The notes: a model not told the origin generated them from the sequence alone. A stretch of 64,000 nucleotides of DNA from Marinococcus halotolerans DSM 16375 (GCF_000420725.1 NZ_ATVM01000002.1:1-64000), one strand, 5' to 3'; counted from the first letter of the stretch, positions 1 through 14,235 are shown. Numbers and translations: made by a program.

Positions 1-77
1 ACCAGATCCCCCTCGGGGATCATGGGTTCCAAACTCATTGGAATCGGGAAGCTCTGTGTGTTATCATCGGTAAACAT
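1..77 (-). CDS. IS1182-type transposase, N-terminal fragment cut by window edge
   Basis: Reading leftward from an ATG at 75-77, 25 codons stay open to the window edge. The peptide starts MFTDDNTQSFPIPMSLEPMI and continues with PEGDLV. This is the usual opening of IS1182-family DDE transposases, which begin with a short polar stretch followed by a conserved L-x-x-x-I-P-x-x-x-L-V segment. An AAGGAT-type ribosome binding site lies just upstream on the minus strand. The rest of the gene is outside the window, so intactness cannot be judged. The family call rests on a short N-terminal match. Confidence 0.6.
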   Translation of the reverse strand, partial: MFTDDNTQSFPIPMSLEPMIPEGDL

Positions 78-78
78 A

Positions 79-192
79 AGAAATCATCCTTGTCGTATGG
101 AAAGTGTCGTGACTTCACCATATCATCGAAGGATGATTTCTTTCTTTATTTGCGCACAGAAAAGGGGGCTGTCCTATTTTTGGGACAGCCCC
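79..192. repeat. Left end of the IS1182-type element: two inverted repeats
   Basis: Two perfect inverted repeats lie upstream of the truncated transposase. AGAAATCATCCTT (79-91) pairs with AAGGATGATTTCT (129-141). GGGGCTGTCC (165-174) pairs with GGACAGCCCC (183-192). The outer hairpin resembles the GGGGCTGTCC-type tip common in IS1182-like elements, so the element probably ends near 192. The inner repeat could shield the transposase start from read-through transcription. The exact tip is inferred. Confidence 0.45.
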
Positions 193-237
193 GATGATAA
201 ACTGGTTCTCCCGAACTTTTGGTGAAGGAAAACGTAA

Positions 238-1986
238 GTGTAGACGTCAAGTCGAATTGGCTCTTACGTAGTTTTGGGGAGAGTGAAAATAAACAGTATC
301 GGGAAATAGTAACAAAAAGGGGTATAGACGATGGAAACCTTGCCTGCTTTCTACGAACCGATCAAAGGATTGCAAGTCGTGGCTTCCCAAGAAAAGGCCG
401 AAGGGATCGAAGTGATTGCCTTTTCAATGAAAAAAGCAGCGGTTTGCCCGCGCTGTGGTTGTACCAACAACCATAAACACAGTCGCTATTGGCGGACGTT
501 ACGAGACCTGCCGGTCTCTGGAAAACAAGTGACCCTCGTTCTCCGATCGAATAAGTGGTTTTGTCTGCACCGTTCTTGTCCCGTTCGTGTATTTACCGAA
601 CGACTGGAAGGCATCTCTTCCTCGAAACGAAATACCGACCGCCTGCAGCTGGTGCTGCAGGAACTGGCTTTTTCGATGAGTGCCAAAGCGGCCGAACGAT
701 GCAGCCGAGCCATGGGCACTCCCACGAGCCACGACACCTTTCTTTATTTGATTCGCGCTGCGCCGGAAGCACCGATCGAAGAGAGTCCCTTTCGTCGCTA
801 TCGATGATTTTGCGCTGCGAAAAAGGTTTCGTTACGGTACCCTGGTGGTTGATTTACGTACCCATCAGCCCATCGATTTATTTTCCGGACGGACGGAGGA
901 AGCAACAAAAGCCTGGCTGAAAAATCATCCTTGTATTCAGGTGGCAAGCCGGGATGGATCGAGAGCGTATGCAAGAGCCCTTCGGGAGACTTCCGAACAG
1001 ATTATCCAAGTTACAGACCGATGGCATATCTTAAAGGGATTATTTGAAGCGGTCAAGGAAGAAATCTATCTCCACTTCCCGGCTAAACTAGCGAACCCGC
1101 CGATTACCCCTCGATCTCCCCCTTTTTCCTCGAAGAGGAAAAGCGAGCGTGTTCGAGAAGAAAATGAAGCCAAGCGCTGGAAAGTGATCCAGCAGGTCCA
1201 GGAACGACGGGAGGGTGGAGAGTCCATTATGGGATTAAGCCGTGCTTTTCACCTTTCCCGGGGGACGATTTATCAGTATTTAACCATCAAACATCCGCCA
1301 AGTCATCAACGAGGATCTAAGTACGACTCCTATCGTGCTCAAGTCCATGATCTGATCCAGCAAGGGAAAAAAGCACAAGAAATCGAGGTAATATGTCAAC
1401 AATCCGGTTATACTGGTTCTCGTTCCACCCTTAATACCATGATTGCCGAGGAACGGAAAAGGGTGGCTCCCCCAATGCTTTTTATCAAACCTGGAAAGGT
1501 GTTTAACCAGTTATGGAAAATGTCTCATCCTGGAACACCTACAGGACATATTGAAGAAGCATGGAAAGCTTCCTGGCCTCCTATTCAGGATCTTTCTCGT
1601 TTTCTGATTGCTTTTCGACAAATGCTGGCGCAGGCAGATATCTCTCCTTTTGATTCTTTTCTCGGCCTGGAACATTATGTCCTCTTTCCGGCCGTGCAAC
1701 GTTTTATCCGTGGTCTGAAAAAAGATAGACAGGGCGTGTACAATGCCGTCCTGCTTCCCTAGAGTAATGGAGTGGCAGAGGGGCATGTGCATCGCCTGAA
1801 AGTTCAAAAAGCCATGATGTATGGTCGTGGATCCTTTGATCTTTTGCGGAAACGAGTATTGTACCGTTCGGCCTTTGTATAACATGCGGAAATCATTATG
1901 GTAAAAAAGAAAGATAACGACATAGAAATACAGCACTAGGGCTTCCCCAAAACTACGTAAGAGCCTATTCTACTTGACGGTTACAC
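238..1986 (+). mobile_element. ISL3-family insertion sequence, degenerate
   Basis: A transposase pseudogene is bounded by 43-bp inverted repeats at 238-280 and 1944-1986 that differ at four positions. Both contain the ISL3-type tip GGCTCTTACGTAGTTTTGGGGA. About 21 bp of inverted similarity lies outside that tip, more than most ISL3 ends show. No direct target duplication is visible at either possible border. The right repeat runs into the istA fragment that starts at about 1965-1974, and nothing istA-like lies to the left. A simple insertion would leave istA on both sides, so some sequence was lost or rearranged. Confidence 0.75.
331..1882 (+). pseudogene. ISL3-family transposase, frameshifted and with an internal stop
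   Basis: The N-terminal part (331-807) carries the zinc-binding CPRCG...C motif and the helix-turn-helix region of ISL3 transposases. The DDE domain resumes one frame over: the expected VAIDDFALRKRFRYGTLVVD stretch is read from 794 in frame 2, so an indel lies at about 784-794. A second lesion is a TAG at 1760-1762, where family members usually have Tyr in the YSNG...EGHVxRLK motif. The same frame then continues SNGVAEGHVHRLK to a natural stop at 1880-1882. Two independent lesions make a functional product unlikely. Confidence 0.85.
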
Positions 1987-2468
1987 AAACACTGGTCGTG
2001 GAAAAACGTTGGAAGGATGTCACCTTTTATCCCCCTTCGGGGGAAGCCCTCTACTGCACCGAACGGGCGTATATGGGCAAACGCCAAGCGCTGCCGTGGT
2101 CGAATATTTTGAGCCACTGGAAACAAAAACCGCGGGCTGTGCCTTATTCCCGGTATATTTCCTACCTTCCGGAGCCGGTCCAAACGTATCTTCTCGACGA
2201 GCCTAATCAGACTAAAACCCGGGTCTGTCGGTTACTGGCGCTGGTTGATGAAGGATACGAATGGCTGGCGATCGCTGCTTTATTTACCATTCCCGGACGT
2301 GGGGAAGTGACTACATCGGAATTACGGGCCATGATGCAGGAACGATCGTTGGCCTTCCCTGAACCCTGGGAGGAACTCCATACCCCTTCGGCCATCGTTG
2401 GTGTAGAGACGGATTTGTATTCGTATGATGCCTTAGTAGAAAAGGGAGGGCTGTTCGATGAACGATGA
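1974..2468 (+). pseudogene. istA: IS21-family transposase IstA, C-terminal fragment
   Basis: The 164 codons from a TTG at 1974 match only the C-terminal part of IstA. They include the segment before the end of the Mu-type transposase region with the R-A-Y...W-x-x-I-L...K-P-R-A pattern, and the helical tail ending YDALVEKG. The integrase core and N-terminal HTH are absent. The open frame extends a little upstream into the ISL3 right end, so the gene was cut there. The last 11 bases overlap istB, as in intact IS21 operons. Confidence 0.7.
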
Positions 2469-3201
2469 CTTACAGCAACTGTGTAAAACCCTTCATCTGG
2501 CCCATCTGCCGGAAGGTGTAGAGAAGGTCCCCTTTGACGACCCGAGGTCGTTTCTGGCCGGTGTGTTGCGCCAGGAAGTGGAAGGACGCCACCAAGCCCG
2601 AATTGCGCGCCTAATCAAAAAAGCCAAGTTTCGGGAACGAAAAACCTTGGAGGCCTACGAATGGACCGATACGGTCCAGTTACCAGCGACTTTAACCCAG
2701 CCGTCCCTGACCTCGCTACAGTTTATCGACCACCAGGAAAATGTCATTCTGATGGGATCCTCAGGCACCGGAAAAACGCATCTGGCTACCGCCCTGGGAC
2801 AGGAGGCCTGCCAACAGGGCAAAGAAGTCCGTTTCTTCCAGGTCGCTTCGCTCGTGCAGCAGTTGGAAGAACACTTTCGTGCCGGTACACTGGGGAAATT
2901 CAAACGGGGACTAGACAAGTGCGACGTGCTGATTCTGGATGAATTGGGATATGTCCCCTTTCAAAAAGAAGGGGCGGAATTATTATTTCATTTAATTACC
3001 GACTGTTACGAACGCAAAAGTGTTATCGTGACAACGAATTTAGAATTCGGACAATGGAACCGTATTTTTGGAGATAATCGATTAACCGGAGCCCTGGTGG
3101 ACCGCTTGGTCCACCACGCCCATATCATTGCATTTAAAGGGGAAAGCTATCGATTAAAGCACGCCCTTTCCCATCAAAAGAGCATACATTCTTCTTCCTA
3201 A
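2458..3201 (+). CDS. istB: IS21-family IstB helper ATPase
   Basis: This 247-residue AAA+ protein normally helps IstA choose and engage target DNA. The Walker A motif GSSGTGKTH is at about residues 98-106 and the Walker B motif DVLILDELGYVPF at about 160. The sensor region TTNLEFGQW is also present. Length and motifs are those of a complete IstB. The start overlaps the istA tail, indicating translational coupling. With istA reduced to a C-terminal fragment, this copy is probably stranded unless another IstA acts in trans. Confidence 0.88.
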   Translation: MNDDLQQLCKTLHLAHLPEGVEKVPFDDPRSFLAGVLRQEVEGRHQARIARLIKKAKFRERKTLEAYEWTDTVQLPATLTQPSLTSLQFIDHQENVILMGSSGTGKTHLATALGQEACQQGKEVRFFQVASLVQQLEEHFRAGTLGKFKRGLDKCDVLILDELGYVPFQKEGAELLFHLITDCYERKSVIVTTNLEFGQWNRIFGDNRLTGALVDRLVHHAHIIAFKGESYRLKHALSHQKSIHSSS

Positions 3202-3443
3202 AGAAACGACATGCCCCGCTGGCAGGGTTGTGTACAAAAGCCTGCATGATTATGTACTTTTTCATTGCATAAAACACTTCGATGGGGTTGCTCGATGAAG
3301 GCTCGTGCCTCCTGCAGCGTCATCTCTAAATATTTGTAGACCGTCGGTCTGGATATCTTTAACTCTTGAGCGATCTGGGTGGCTTTCAACTTTCTTTTGT
3401 GTAATTCCTGAATCTTGACATGTAACACTAATTTCTCCTCCAA
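3198..3443 (-). pseudogene. IS21-type IstA N-terminal (HTH) remnant on the opposite strand
   Basis: The 81-codon frame begins with a helix-turn-helix of the kind found at the N-terminus of IstA: IQELHKRKLKATQIAQEL followed by KISRPTVYKYL. Similarity fades after about 55 residues and the frame runs into unrelated sequence at the end of istB. A good ribosome binding site (GGAGGAG) precedes the ATG at 3443. It faces istB, so it is not the missing start of the istA fragment at 1974 in its present orientation. It is either a second IS21 copy or the product of an inversion. Confidence 0.5.
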
Positions 3444-3594
3444 ATTCCTGACCTCCAGTAAAATAACGTTATCATCTATTTTACTAAAGGATCAGGTTGA
3501 TGGAGCAAAAGTGTAAAATCGAATCAAGCAAAATCTGTCAACTTTATTCTAGCGTTCACAGTAAGCTTATGTAAGATCAAAGATTATTTTTTCT

Positions 3595-3783
3595 CTATAC
3601 CTTTGGCCAGGTATAGAGGACTTTCTGACGCAACAGATCGACGTTGGTCCGACCATACATTAGACGTTTCATTACTTTAATACGGTTCACGTGGCCTTCC
3701 ACTAGCCCATTACTCCAAGGGAAATGATAGATATTGGCGAAGGCTTTCCAGTCCGAATACAAGTAGGTGCTGACGTTTTGCAT
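3595..3783 (-). pseudogene. ISL3-family transposase C-terminal remnant
   Basis: The 62 codons contain the conserved C-terminal signature of ISL3 transposases, WSNGLVEGHVNRIKVMKRLM, then YGRTNVDLLRQKVLY. It is homologous to, but clearly diverged from, the tail of the element at 331-1882, so it derives from a different ISL3 element. No zinc-finger or catalytic upstream part is present. Confidence 0.75.
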
Positions 3784-4056
3784 TTCGGGAGTTTGACTTC
3801 TCCGCCTTTTTCACAGTTAACATTTATGGTTTGTATGACTATGAAAGAGTAACCGAAGCGATCACCAATCTGTAGCTGATGGCGCTCGACTAGATAGAGC
3901 TGAACTTTAAGCCTCTCGACGGCCGGAATGTGTTAATAGATGATGAGACGTGGTGGTTCTCTATCAACTGGTGCGGTGATTTAAATAAAAAGCGGCGTAA
4001 CATTACGAGCAATTCGGATAACATAGTTAAATTTCACAATAATCTAAATAATTTTA

Positions 4057-4085
4057 TTGACACCACCCCCCAAATACTGTTTAAT
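4057..4085 (+). promoter_or_regulatory. SigA-type promoter of the galactoside operon
   Basis: TTGACA at 4057-4062 is followed after 17 bases by TTTAAT at 4080-4085. It is the only strong promoter-like pair upstream of the solute-binding protein gene. Transcription would begin near 4092, leaving a leader of about 100 nt. Confidence 0.5.
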
Positions 4086-4118
4086 AAATACTAAGTTAAT
4101 TAATTTATTTTACTAACT

Positions 4119-4134
4119 TTTGAAAACGCTTTAA
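4119..4134 (+). promoter_or_regulatory. cre-like operator (CcpA) upstream of the galactoside operon
   Basis: TTGAAAACGCTTTAAT matches the cre consensus WTGNAARCGNWWWCAW except at one core base (A in place of C near the end). It sits about 30 bp downstream of the inferred transcription start, a position from which CcpA can block elongation. A LacI/GalR-type operator is the alternative reading. A catabolite-controlled sugar operon fits the context. Confidence 0.5.
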
Positions 4135-4191
4135 TTTATTCTACATATACGACTTTCAAAAGCTAGTATCACATTTAAGGGGGATGGGTTC

Positions 4192-5526
4192 ATGAAAACA
4201 TCATATTGGAAATTGGCAGTAGCGGGGGCAGCATCGGTAGGCCTGTTAACAGCATGCAGTGGCAACAGCGGGGGCGGAAGCGGTGACAGCGGAGGCGACG
4301 GCGGTGGAAGCGGCGACGGTGAACTGAGCGGTGAGGTGGAAGTATGGTCGTGGAACGTCGCGGCTGCTTCGCTGGAGCAGGCAGCCGAGCAGTTTATGGA
4401 AGAGCATCCGGACGTGGAAATCACGGTTCAGGACAGCTCGACCGATGACGTGTACGAGCGGCTGACGGTTGGTCTTGGCTCCGGTGGTTCCGGCCTGCCG
4501 GACGTAGTATCACTGGAGTCCTCCCAGCTGGAAAACTACAAATCCCAATTTCCGGATGGATTCATGAACCTGTCGGAAAACGGCTTTGATGAGCATGCGG
4601 ACAAATTCACCGAATTTAAAGTGGATGCTGCTCAGGACGAAAACGGCGACTTTGTTTCGATGCCGTGGGATATCGGCCCGGCGGGCGTATTCTACCGGGT
4701 GGACCTGTTTGAAGAGGCTGGCGTGAATGCGGACGATATTGAAACGTGGGATGATTACGTAGCCGCGGGTGAAAAGGTCGTGGAAGAAACGGATGCGTTC
4801 ATGCTGCCGGTGCAGGTGACCTCTGATGATTCTCCGTATCGGGTGTTTTTGAACCAGCAGGGCGTCAACTACTTTAACAAGGACGGCGAAATCCAGCTCG
4901 ACACCGATGAAGCCCAGGCGGCGATGGATCTGATGGCGGAAATGAGTGAGAAGGAATTAATCTATAACGCCAACACCTGGGATGCAATGGTCGGGGCGAC
5001 CGTGAACGGCGATGTAGCCTCGGTGCCGACAGGCGCCTGGTACAGCGGCACCATTATGGATCAGGCTCCCGACATGAGCGGGCAGTGGGGCGTGATGGAG
5101 CTGCCGACGTTTGAAGAAGGCACGCCGCAGGCAGCCAACTCCGGCGGGTCGGACCTGGCGGTGCTAGAATCCTCTGAAAACCAGGATGCAGCCTATGCGT
5201 TTGCCGAATACTTTACCACCAATGAAGAAATTCAGCTTCAGGCCTTTGAAGATTACGGCCTGTTCCCGTCCCTTACGAGCACGTACGAAGATCCAATCTT
5301 CGAAGAGCCAGTGGAATACTTTAACGACGAGCCGGCCTACGGTCTGCTTGCCGGTACGACCGACAATATTGAATCTCCAATATTTAACAGTGACATCCCG
5401 CGGGCGGAAGACGTGATAATGGACGCGCAGTCCTCAGTCATTCTCGAGGGCAACGATCCAAACAATGTCATGAACAACGCCGTCGAACGGCTGGCCAGTG
5501 AAACCGGCCGGGAAACATCACAATAA
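4192..5526 (+). CDS. Sugar ABC transporter solute-binding lipoprotein (CUT1)
   Basis: This 444-residue extracellular binding protein captures the sugar for the two permeases that follow. Residues 1-22 are a lipoprotein signal peptide with the lipobox LLTAC and Cys22 as the lipidation site. A flexible Gly/Ser/Asp linker follows to about residue 45, then a family-1 solute-binding fold starting VEVWSWN. The AAGGGGGATGGG ribosome binding site supports the ATG at 4192. The substrate is inferred to be a galactoside such as lactose or a beta-galacto-oligosaccharide, because two beta-galactosidases follow. The mature protein is strongly acidic, as in halophiles. Confidence 0.9.
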   Translation: MKTSYWKLAVAGAASVGLLTACSGNSGGGSGDSGGDGGGSGDGELSGEVEVWSWNVAAASLEQAAEQFMEEHPDVEITVQDSSTDDVYERLTVGLGSGGSGLPDVVSLESSQLENYKSQFPDGFMNLSENGFDEHADKFTEFKVDAAQDENGDFVSMPWDIGPAGVFYRVDLFEEAGVNADDIETWDDYVAAGEKVVEETDAFMLPVQVTSDDSPYRVFLNQQGVNYFNKDGEIQLDTDEAQAAMDLMAEMSEKELIYNANTWDAMVGATVNGDVASVPTGAWYSGTIMDQAPDMSGQWGVMELPTFEEGTPQAANSGGSDLAVLESSENQDAAYAFAEYFTTNEEIQLQAFEDYGLFPSLTSTYEDPIFEEPVEYFNDEPAYGLLAGTTDNIESPIFNSDIPRAEDVIMDAQSSVILEGNDPNNVMNNAVERLASETGRETSQ

Positions 5527-5535
5527 CGAATGAAG

Positions 5536-5561
5536 GGGAGAGCGCCTGCTCTCCCGTTTTT
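5536..5561 (+). terminator. Intra-operon hairpin after the binding-protein gene
   Basis: GGGAGAGC (5536-5543) and GCTCTCCC (5548-5555) form an 8-bp stem with a 4-base loop, followed by G and five T. It lies between the binding-protein stop and the ribosome binding site of the first permease. Such leaky terminators commonly make binding protein more abundant than permeases. Confidence 0.65.
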
Positions 5562-5576
5562 ATAAGGAGGTACAAT

Positions 5577-6497
5577 ATGTCGAACATGGAAAACGTCAAT
5601 TCGGAGCACGCCGAAGAAAAGACGAAAACCAAAAAGAAATGGATCACCCCGAAAACCTTTCCTTACATTCTCGTTTTTCCGGCCGTATTTCTGTTTGCCG
5701 TCTTTACGGTTTACCCGGTTATTTCTTCCTTTATCTTAAGCTTCCAGGCCAGTGAAGGGGGAGAAATGAGCTTTATCGGCTTCCAGAACTACATACGGCT
5801 CTTTAATGACGGCCTGTTTTACCAGTCGCTTATTAATACATTTACACTTTTGATCATCCAGGTGCCGGTAATGATCACGCTTGCGATCCTGCTTGCGGTT
5901 ACGCTCAATTCCGCGCTTGTTCGCTTTAATGGTTTTTTCCGAATAGCATTTTTCCTTCCGTCCGTTACGGCACTTGTTACGGCTTCTATCATTTTTATCA
6001 TTCTGTTGGACAGTAACTACGGCATCGTGAACTACGTGCTTTCGAGCATTGGCCTTGAAAAGGTTTCGTGGCTGAACGATCCGTTCTGGGCGAAGGTGTC
6101 AATTATGCTTGTGGTCACCTGGCGCTGGACCGGCTACAACATGGTCATTCTGCTTGCGGGTCTGCAGAACGTGTCCCAGGAGCTGTACGAGTCCGCAAGC
6201 ATCGACGGTGCCGGCAAACTGCGCCAGTTTTTCCACATTACGCTGCCGCAACTGAAGCCGGTTATCCTGTTTACGGTCGTGCTTTCCACGATCGGCACGC
6301 TTCAGCTGTTTGACGAGCCGTACATTTTAACGAACGGCGGACCGAACAACAGCACCCTTACAGTTATTATGTACCTGTACGACCAGGGCTTCCGCTACTT
6401 TGACTTCGGCTATGCCTCGGCGATTGCGTACGTGCTTGTAATTATTATCGCTGTATTGTCCTGGATACAGCTGAGACTTGGGAGTGATCGGGATTGA
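5577..6497 (+). CDS. Sugar ABC transporter permease (MalF/LacF type)
   Basis: This 306-residue inner-membrane permease has a charged cytoplasmic N-terminus and six predicted transmembrane segments. Near residue 205 it has the EAA loop (ESASIDGAGK...LPQLKP) that contacts the ATPase. It forms the pore with the following gene, overlapping it at TTGA. The AAGGAGG site sits 8 bases before the ATG. No ATP-binding subunit is encoded in the operon, so a shared MsmX/MsmK-type ATPase elsewhere is presumably used. Confidence 0.88.
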   Translation: MSNMENVNSEHAEEKTKTKKKWITPKTFPYILVFPAVFLFAVFTVYPVISSFILSFQASEGGEMSFIGFQNYIRLFNDGLFYQSLINTFTLLIIQVPVMITLAILLAVTLNSALVRFNGFFRIAFFLPSVTALVTASIIFIILLDSNYGIVNYVLSSIGLEKVSWLNDPFWAKVSIMLVVTWRWTGYNMVILLAGLQNVSQELYESASIDGAGKLRQFFHITLPQLKPVILFTVVLSTIGTLQLFDEPYILTNGGPNNSTLTVIMYLYDQGFRYFDFGYASAIAYVLVIIIAVLSWIQLRLGSDRD

Positions 6498-7342
6498 GTA
6501 CTTCAACAGCTAATCCGCAGAGAAAACACCTGCCGAAAAAAATCGCGCTGTACAGCCTGCTTGCGGTAGGCGTCATTATTTCCATTTTTCCGTTCTACTG
6601 GATGATCATCGGGGCGACTAATCCGTCGGGGGAGATCTTCAGCATTCCCCCTTCGCTGATTCCCGGCACCTATCTGATTGAGAACTTTATTAACTTAAAT
6701 GAGTCGATCGGTATTCTGCGCGTCGTGTTCAACTCGCTCTTTATTGCCCTGTCGTTTACCGTGCTCAGCCTGCTCATATGCAGCGCGGCGGGCTACGCAT
6801 TCGCAAAGTTTACATTTAAAGGCCGCGACGCTATCTTTTTCATCCTGCTGCTGTCGATGATGATTCCGTATCACGTAACGCTGATTCCATTATTCCGGAT
6901 CTTTGTGGAGCTCAACTGGCTGAACACGTACCAGGCGGTTATTCTGCCGCAGCTTGCGTATCCGTTTGCGATTTTCCTCATGCGCCAGAACATGCAGGCG
7001 ATCCCGTCGACGCTGCTTGAAGCCGCGCGGGTGGACGGCGCCGGGGAGTTCCGAATCTTTTTCAAAATTGTGCTGCCGACGATGCGTCCGGCGCTTGCGG
7101 CAGTAGCCATCTTCCTGTTTATGTTCCAGTGGAACAACTTCATCTGGCCGCTCGTCGTCTTAAACTCCGGGGAAATGTACACGCTCCCGGTGGCGCTTTC
7201 GAGCCTTATCGGGCTGTCGGATATTGACTACGGACAAATCACGCTCGGGGCTGCGATTTCCGTTGTACCGATCATGGTCTTCTTCCTGATCCTGCAGAAG
7301 CAGTTTATTGCCGGGATTCTGGGTGGTTCTGTGAAGGGGTAG
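6494..7342 (+). CDS. Sugar ABC transporter permease (MalG/LacG type)
   Basis: This 282-residue partner permease has six transmembrane segments and an EAA loop, EAARVDGAGEF...LPTMRP, near residue 180. The TTG start overlaps the stop of the upstream permease by 4 bases, giving translational coupling, and GGGAGTGATCGGGA provides the binding site. The C-terminus ends GGSVKG, typical of CUT1 MalG-like proteins. Together with 4192-5526 it makes a three-component importer. Confidence 0.88.
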   Translation: MSTSTANPQRKHLPKKIALYSLLAVGVIISIFPFYWMIIGATNPSGEIFSIPPSLIPGTYLIENFINLNESIGILRVVFNSLFIALSFTVLSLLICSAAGYAFAKFTFKGRDAIFFILLLSMMIPYHVTLIPLFRIFVELNWLNTYQAVILPQLAYPFAIFLMRQNMQAIPSTLLEAARVDGAGEFRIFFKIVLPTMRPALAAVAIFLFMFQWNNFIWPLVVLNSGEMYTLPVALSSLIGLSDIDYGQITLGAAISVVPIMVFFLILQKQFIAGILGGSVKG

Positions 7343-7393
7343 ATTGTTCAGGAAGGATCAAAATATAATTTAGCGGTGAAAGGATGATACATC

Positions 7394-12510
<5,117 letters not shown>

Positions 12511-12521
12511 TGATATAGAAA

Positions 12522-12533
12522 ATCCGCGCGGAT
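12522..12533. promoter_or_regulatory. 12-bp palindrome between lacZ and the ROK regulator
   Basis: ATCCGCGCGGAT is a perfect palindrome in an otherwise AT-rich gap, 63 bases before the regulator start. It could be an operator for the downstream ROK protein or simply a small RNA stem. No second copy was found near the operon promoter at 4057. Confidence 0.25.
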
Positions 12534-12595
12534 AGTATTTACAGCATTAGGGCACGTGGATGAGGAACCAGGGGCCGCGAAACGGGGGAACAGTT

Positions 12596-13795
12596 ATGCA
12601 AACCGGCAGTTTTCAATGGATGAAGTCCATTAACAAATCAATTGTATTAAACAAAATCCGTAGCGAGGGCCCGATCTCACGTGCCCAGATTGCGAAAGAA
12701 ACCAACCTGACCCCGCCGACGGTGAGCGCGAATGTGCGTGAACTAATCGAGCAGGGAATTGTGAAAGAAAGCCGTCTCGGCGATTCGCAGGGCGGCCGGA
12801 AGCCGACGATGCTTGTGATCAACAGCAGTGATTTTTATATTATCGGTCTCGACGCCGGCCCGACGGAGGTGGAGTTTGGCCTTGCCGACCTGTCAGGCAC
12901 GGTGATTCATCACCTGAGGGAAAGCATCAGCCTGACGGAGGAATCGGAATTTTTGGATGTCGTAAAAAAAGGCATTCATGATTTATTAAATGAAATTCCG
13001 CTCATGCGGGATAAAGTCGTCGGTATTGGAGTGGCTATGCACGGGGTGGTCGATGTGGCCACAGGAACCTCGCTGTTTGCGCCGAACCTGCACCTTCGAA
13101 ATATTCCTATTAAAGAAGAGCTGGAAAAAGAGTTTGGCTTTCTTGTGAAAGTAGAAAATGATGCGCGCGCCATGGCGCTTGGCGAAGCCTGGTTTGGAAG
13201 CGGGGAAAACGTTACAAGCATGGTCGCAGTCAATGTCGGCCGCGGTATTGGTTCCGGCATTATCATCAACGGCGAGCTGTATCACGGGGAATACGATATC
13301 GCCGGGGAGCTCGGCCATATGGCGATTGATGTACACGGCCGTCGCTGTGCGTGCGGAAGCAACGGCTGTCTGCAGACGGTCGCTTCCGGACCGGCCGTCG
13401 CTGAGCGAACCGTGGAAAGTCTGAAAGAGCATCCCGACAGCCATATTTGGGAGCTGATTGAAGGAGACCTCGAGCGTGTGAGCGGGGAGGTCGTGTTTGC
13501 CGCGGCTGAAGCAGGCGATCCGCTTGCCATCGATATTCTCCGGCAGACGGGTGAATACCTCGGCATCGGCCTTACTAATTTAATTCATATCATCAACCCG
13601 ACCAAGGTTATTATTGGCGGCGGGGTCTCGGAGTCCGGGGAGTACGTGCTCGAGCCGGTCCGGCGTATCATTCAGGAGCGCGGACTCACCCAGCAGGCCA
13701 AGCAGACCAAAGTGGTCCTTACCGAATTTGGCAGCAAGGCCACCATGCTTGGCGCCGTGGCGCTGCTGCTCGTGGAGCTGTTTCAGCCGCAGTGA
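12596..13795 (+). CDS. ROK-family transcriptional regulator
   Basis: This 399-residue protein has an N-terminal winged HTH (residues about 15-60, ISRAQIAKETNLTPPTVSAN) joined to a ROK sugar-kinase-like domain. The ROK zinc motif CACGSNGC lies near residue 250, and ATP-site-like glycine motifs are present. XylR/NagC-type ROK proteins repress sugar operons and release DNA on binding a sugar or sugar phosphate. Being the last gene of the galactoside operon, it probably autoregulates it. The ATG at 12596 has GGGGGAA upstream; an ATG at 12560 would add 12 unlikely residues. Confidence 0.85.
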   Translation: MQTGSFQWMKSINKSIVLNKIRSEGPISRAQIAKETNLTPPTVSANVRELIEQGIVKESRLGDSQGGRKPTMLVINSSDFYIIGLDAGPTEVEFGLADLSGTVIHHLRESISLTEESEFLDVVKKGIHDLLNEIPLMRDKVVGIGVAMHGVVDVATGTSLFAPNLHLRNIPIKEELEKEFGFLVKVENDARAMALGEAWFGSGENVTSMVAVNVGRGIGSGIIINGELYHGEYDIAGELGHMAIDVHGRRCACGSNGCLQTVASGPAVAERTVESLKEHPDSHIWELIEGDLERVSGEVVFAAAEAGDPLAIDILRQTGEYLGIGLTNLIHIINPTKVIIGGGVSESGEYVLEPVRRIIQERGLTQQAKQTKVVLTEFGSKATMLGAVALLLVELFQPQ

Positions 13796-13811
13796 ATGGA
13801 AACGTTTCTTA
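13796..13811 (+). promoter_or_regulatory. cre/LacI-type palindrome overlapping the ROK gene end
   Basis: The perfect palindrome GAAACGTTTC (13799-13808) lies in TGGAAACGTTTCTT, close to the cre consensus. It sits one base after the ROK stop and 70 bases before the next small gene. It could place that gene under carbon catabolite control or be a CcpA roadblock. Confidence 0.4.
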
Positions 13812-13881
13812 CAAAACATTCACCATTCATGACTAACTTTCCTTTCTTTTGGGAATAGAGGGAGGAAAGGAGTTGTCACAG

Positions 13882-14235
13882 ATGAGAAACACATTCATTG
13901 CAGCCCAGGTCCGTTCGGATCGTTGGGAAGACATCGGCTCTCTTTTTCGTGATAGTGCAATTGTTAACTTCGAACAGGCGAAGCAGTGGAAGGAAGGATT
14001 ACTTATTCCCTTCTTTTACGACGAATATATGATGTGGAAGCCGGAAACGTACGAGCTGCTGGAGGAACTGCAGGGGCGCCCGGTGCACATAGAGGAGCTG
14101 GCCTCCTGCCGTTTGACCGGTTTTCGGCACGAATTGGTGCTTTCGATCACCAATTGGGAGATTACCCCGGAAGGCATCATGGCCAGGCAGTACCAGAATC
14201 ACGAAAAAACGACACCCAATGTGCAGCTGATATAA
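13882..14235 (+). CDS. Hypothetical 117-residue protein
   Basis: I do not recognise the family. The protein is soluble, has no signal peptide or membrane segment, and is rich in Trp, Glu and aromatic residues, with motifs such as FFYDEYMMWKPE. A strong GGAGGAAAGGAG site nine bases before the ATG at 13882 argues for a real gene. Earlier TTG codons at 13849 and 13873 fit the spacing less well. It is monocistronic, between the catabolite-like palindrome and a terminator. The C-terminal HELVLSITNWEITPEG segment looks like a beta hairpin. Confidence 0.6.
   Translation: MRNTFIAAQVRSDRWEDIGSLFRDSAIVNFEQAKQWKEGLLIPFFYDEYMMWKPETYELLEELQGRPVHIEELASCRLTGFRHELVLSITNWEITPEGIMARQYQNHEKTTPNVQLI

Larger units (their letters stand above)
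3784..4191. other. Gene-free stretch between IS remnants and the galactoside operon
   Basis: No convincing gene was found. On the minus strand about 50 codons near 3790-3945 stay open but could not be assigned. The right half carries the promoter and cre-like site of the operon at 4192. CTTTTGAAA (about 4118-4126) and TTTCAAAAG (about 4153-4161) form an additional inverted repeat downstream of the promoter. Confidence 0.5.

Noticed and set aside
3784-4020. About 50 open minus-strand codons beyond the ISL3 tail, possibly a further gene remnant.
   Set aside because: No recognisable motif, no start, and stops on both sides; too short to call.
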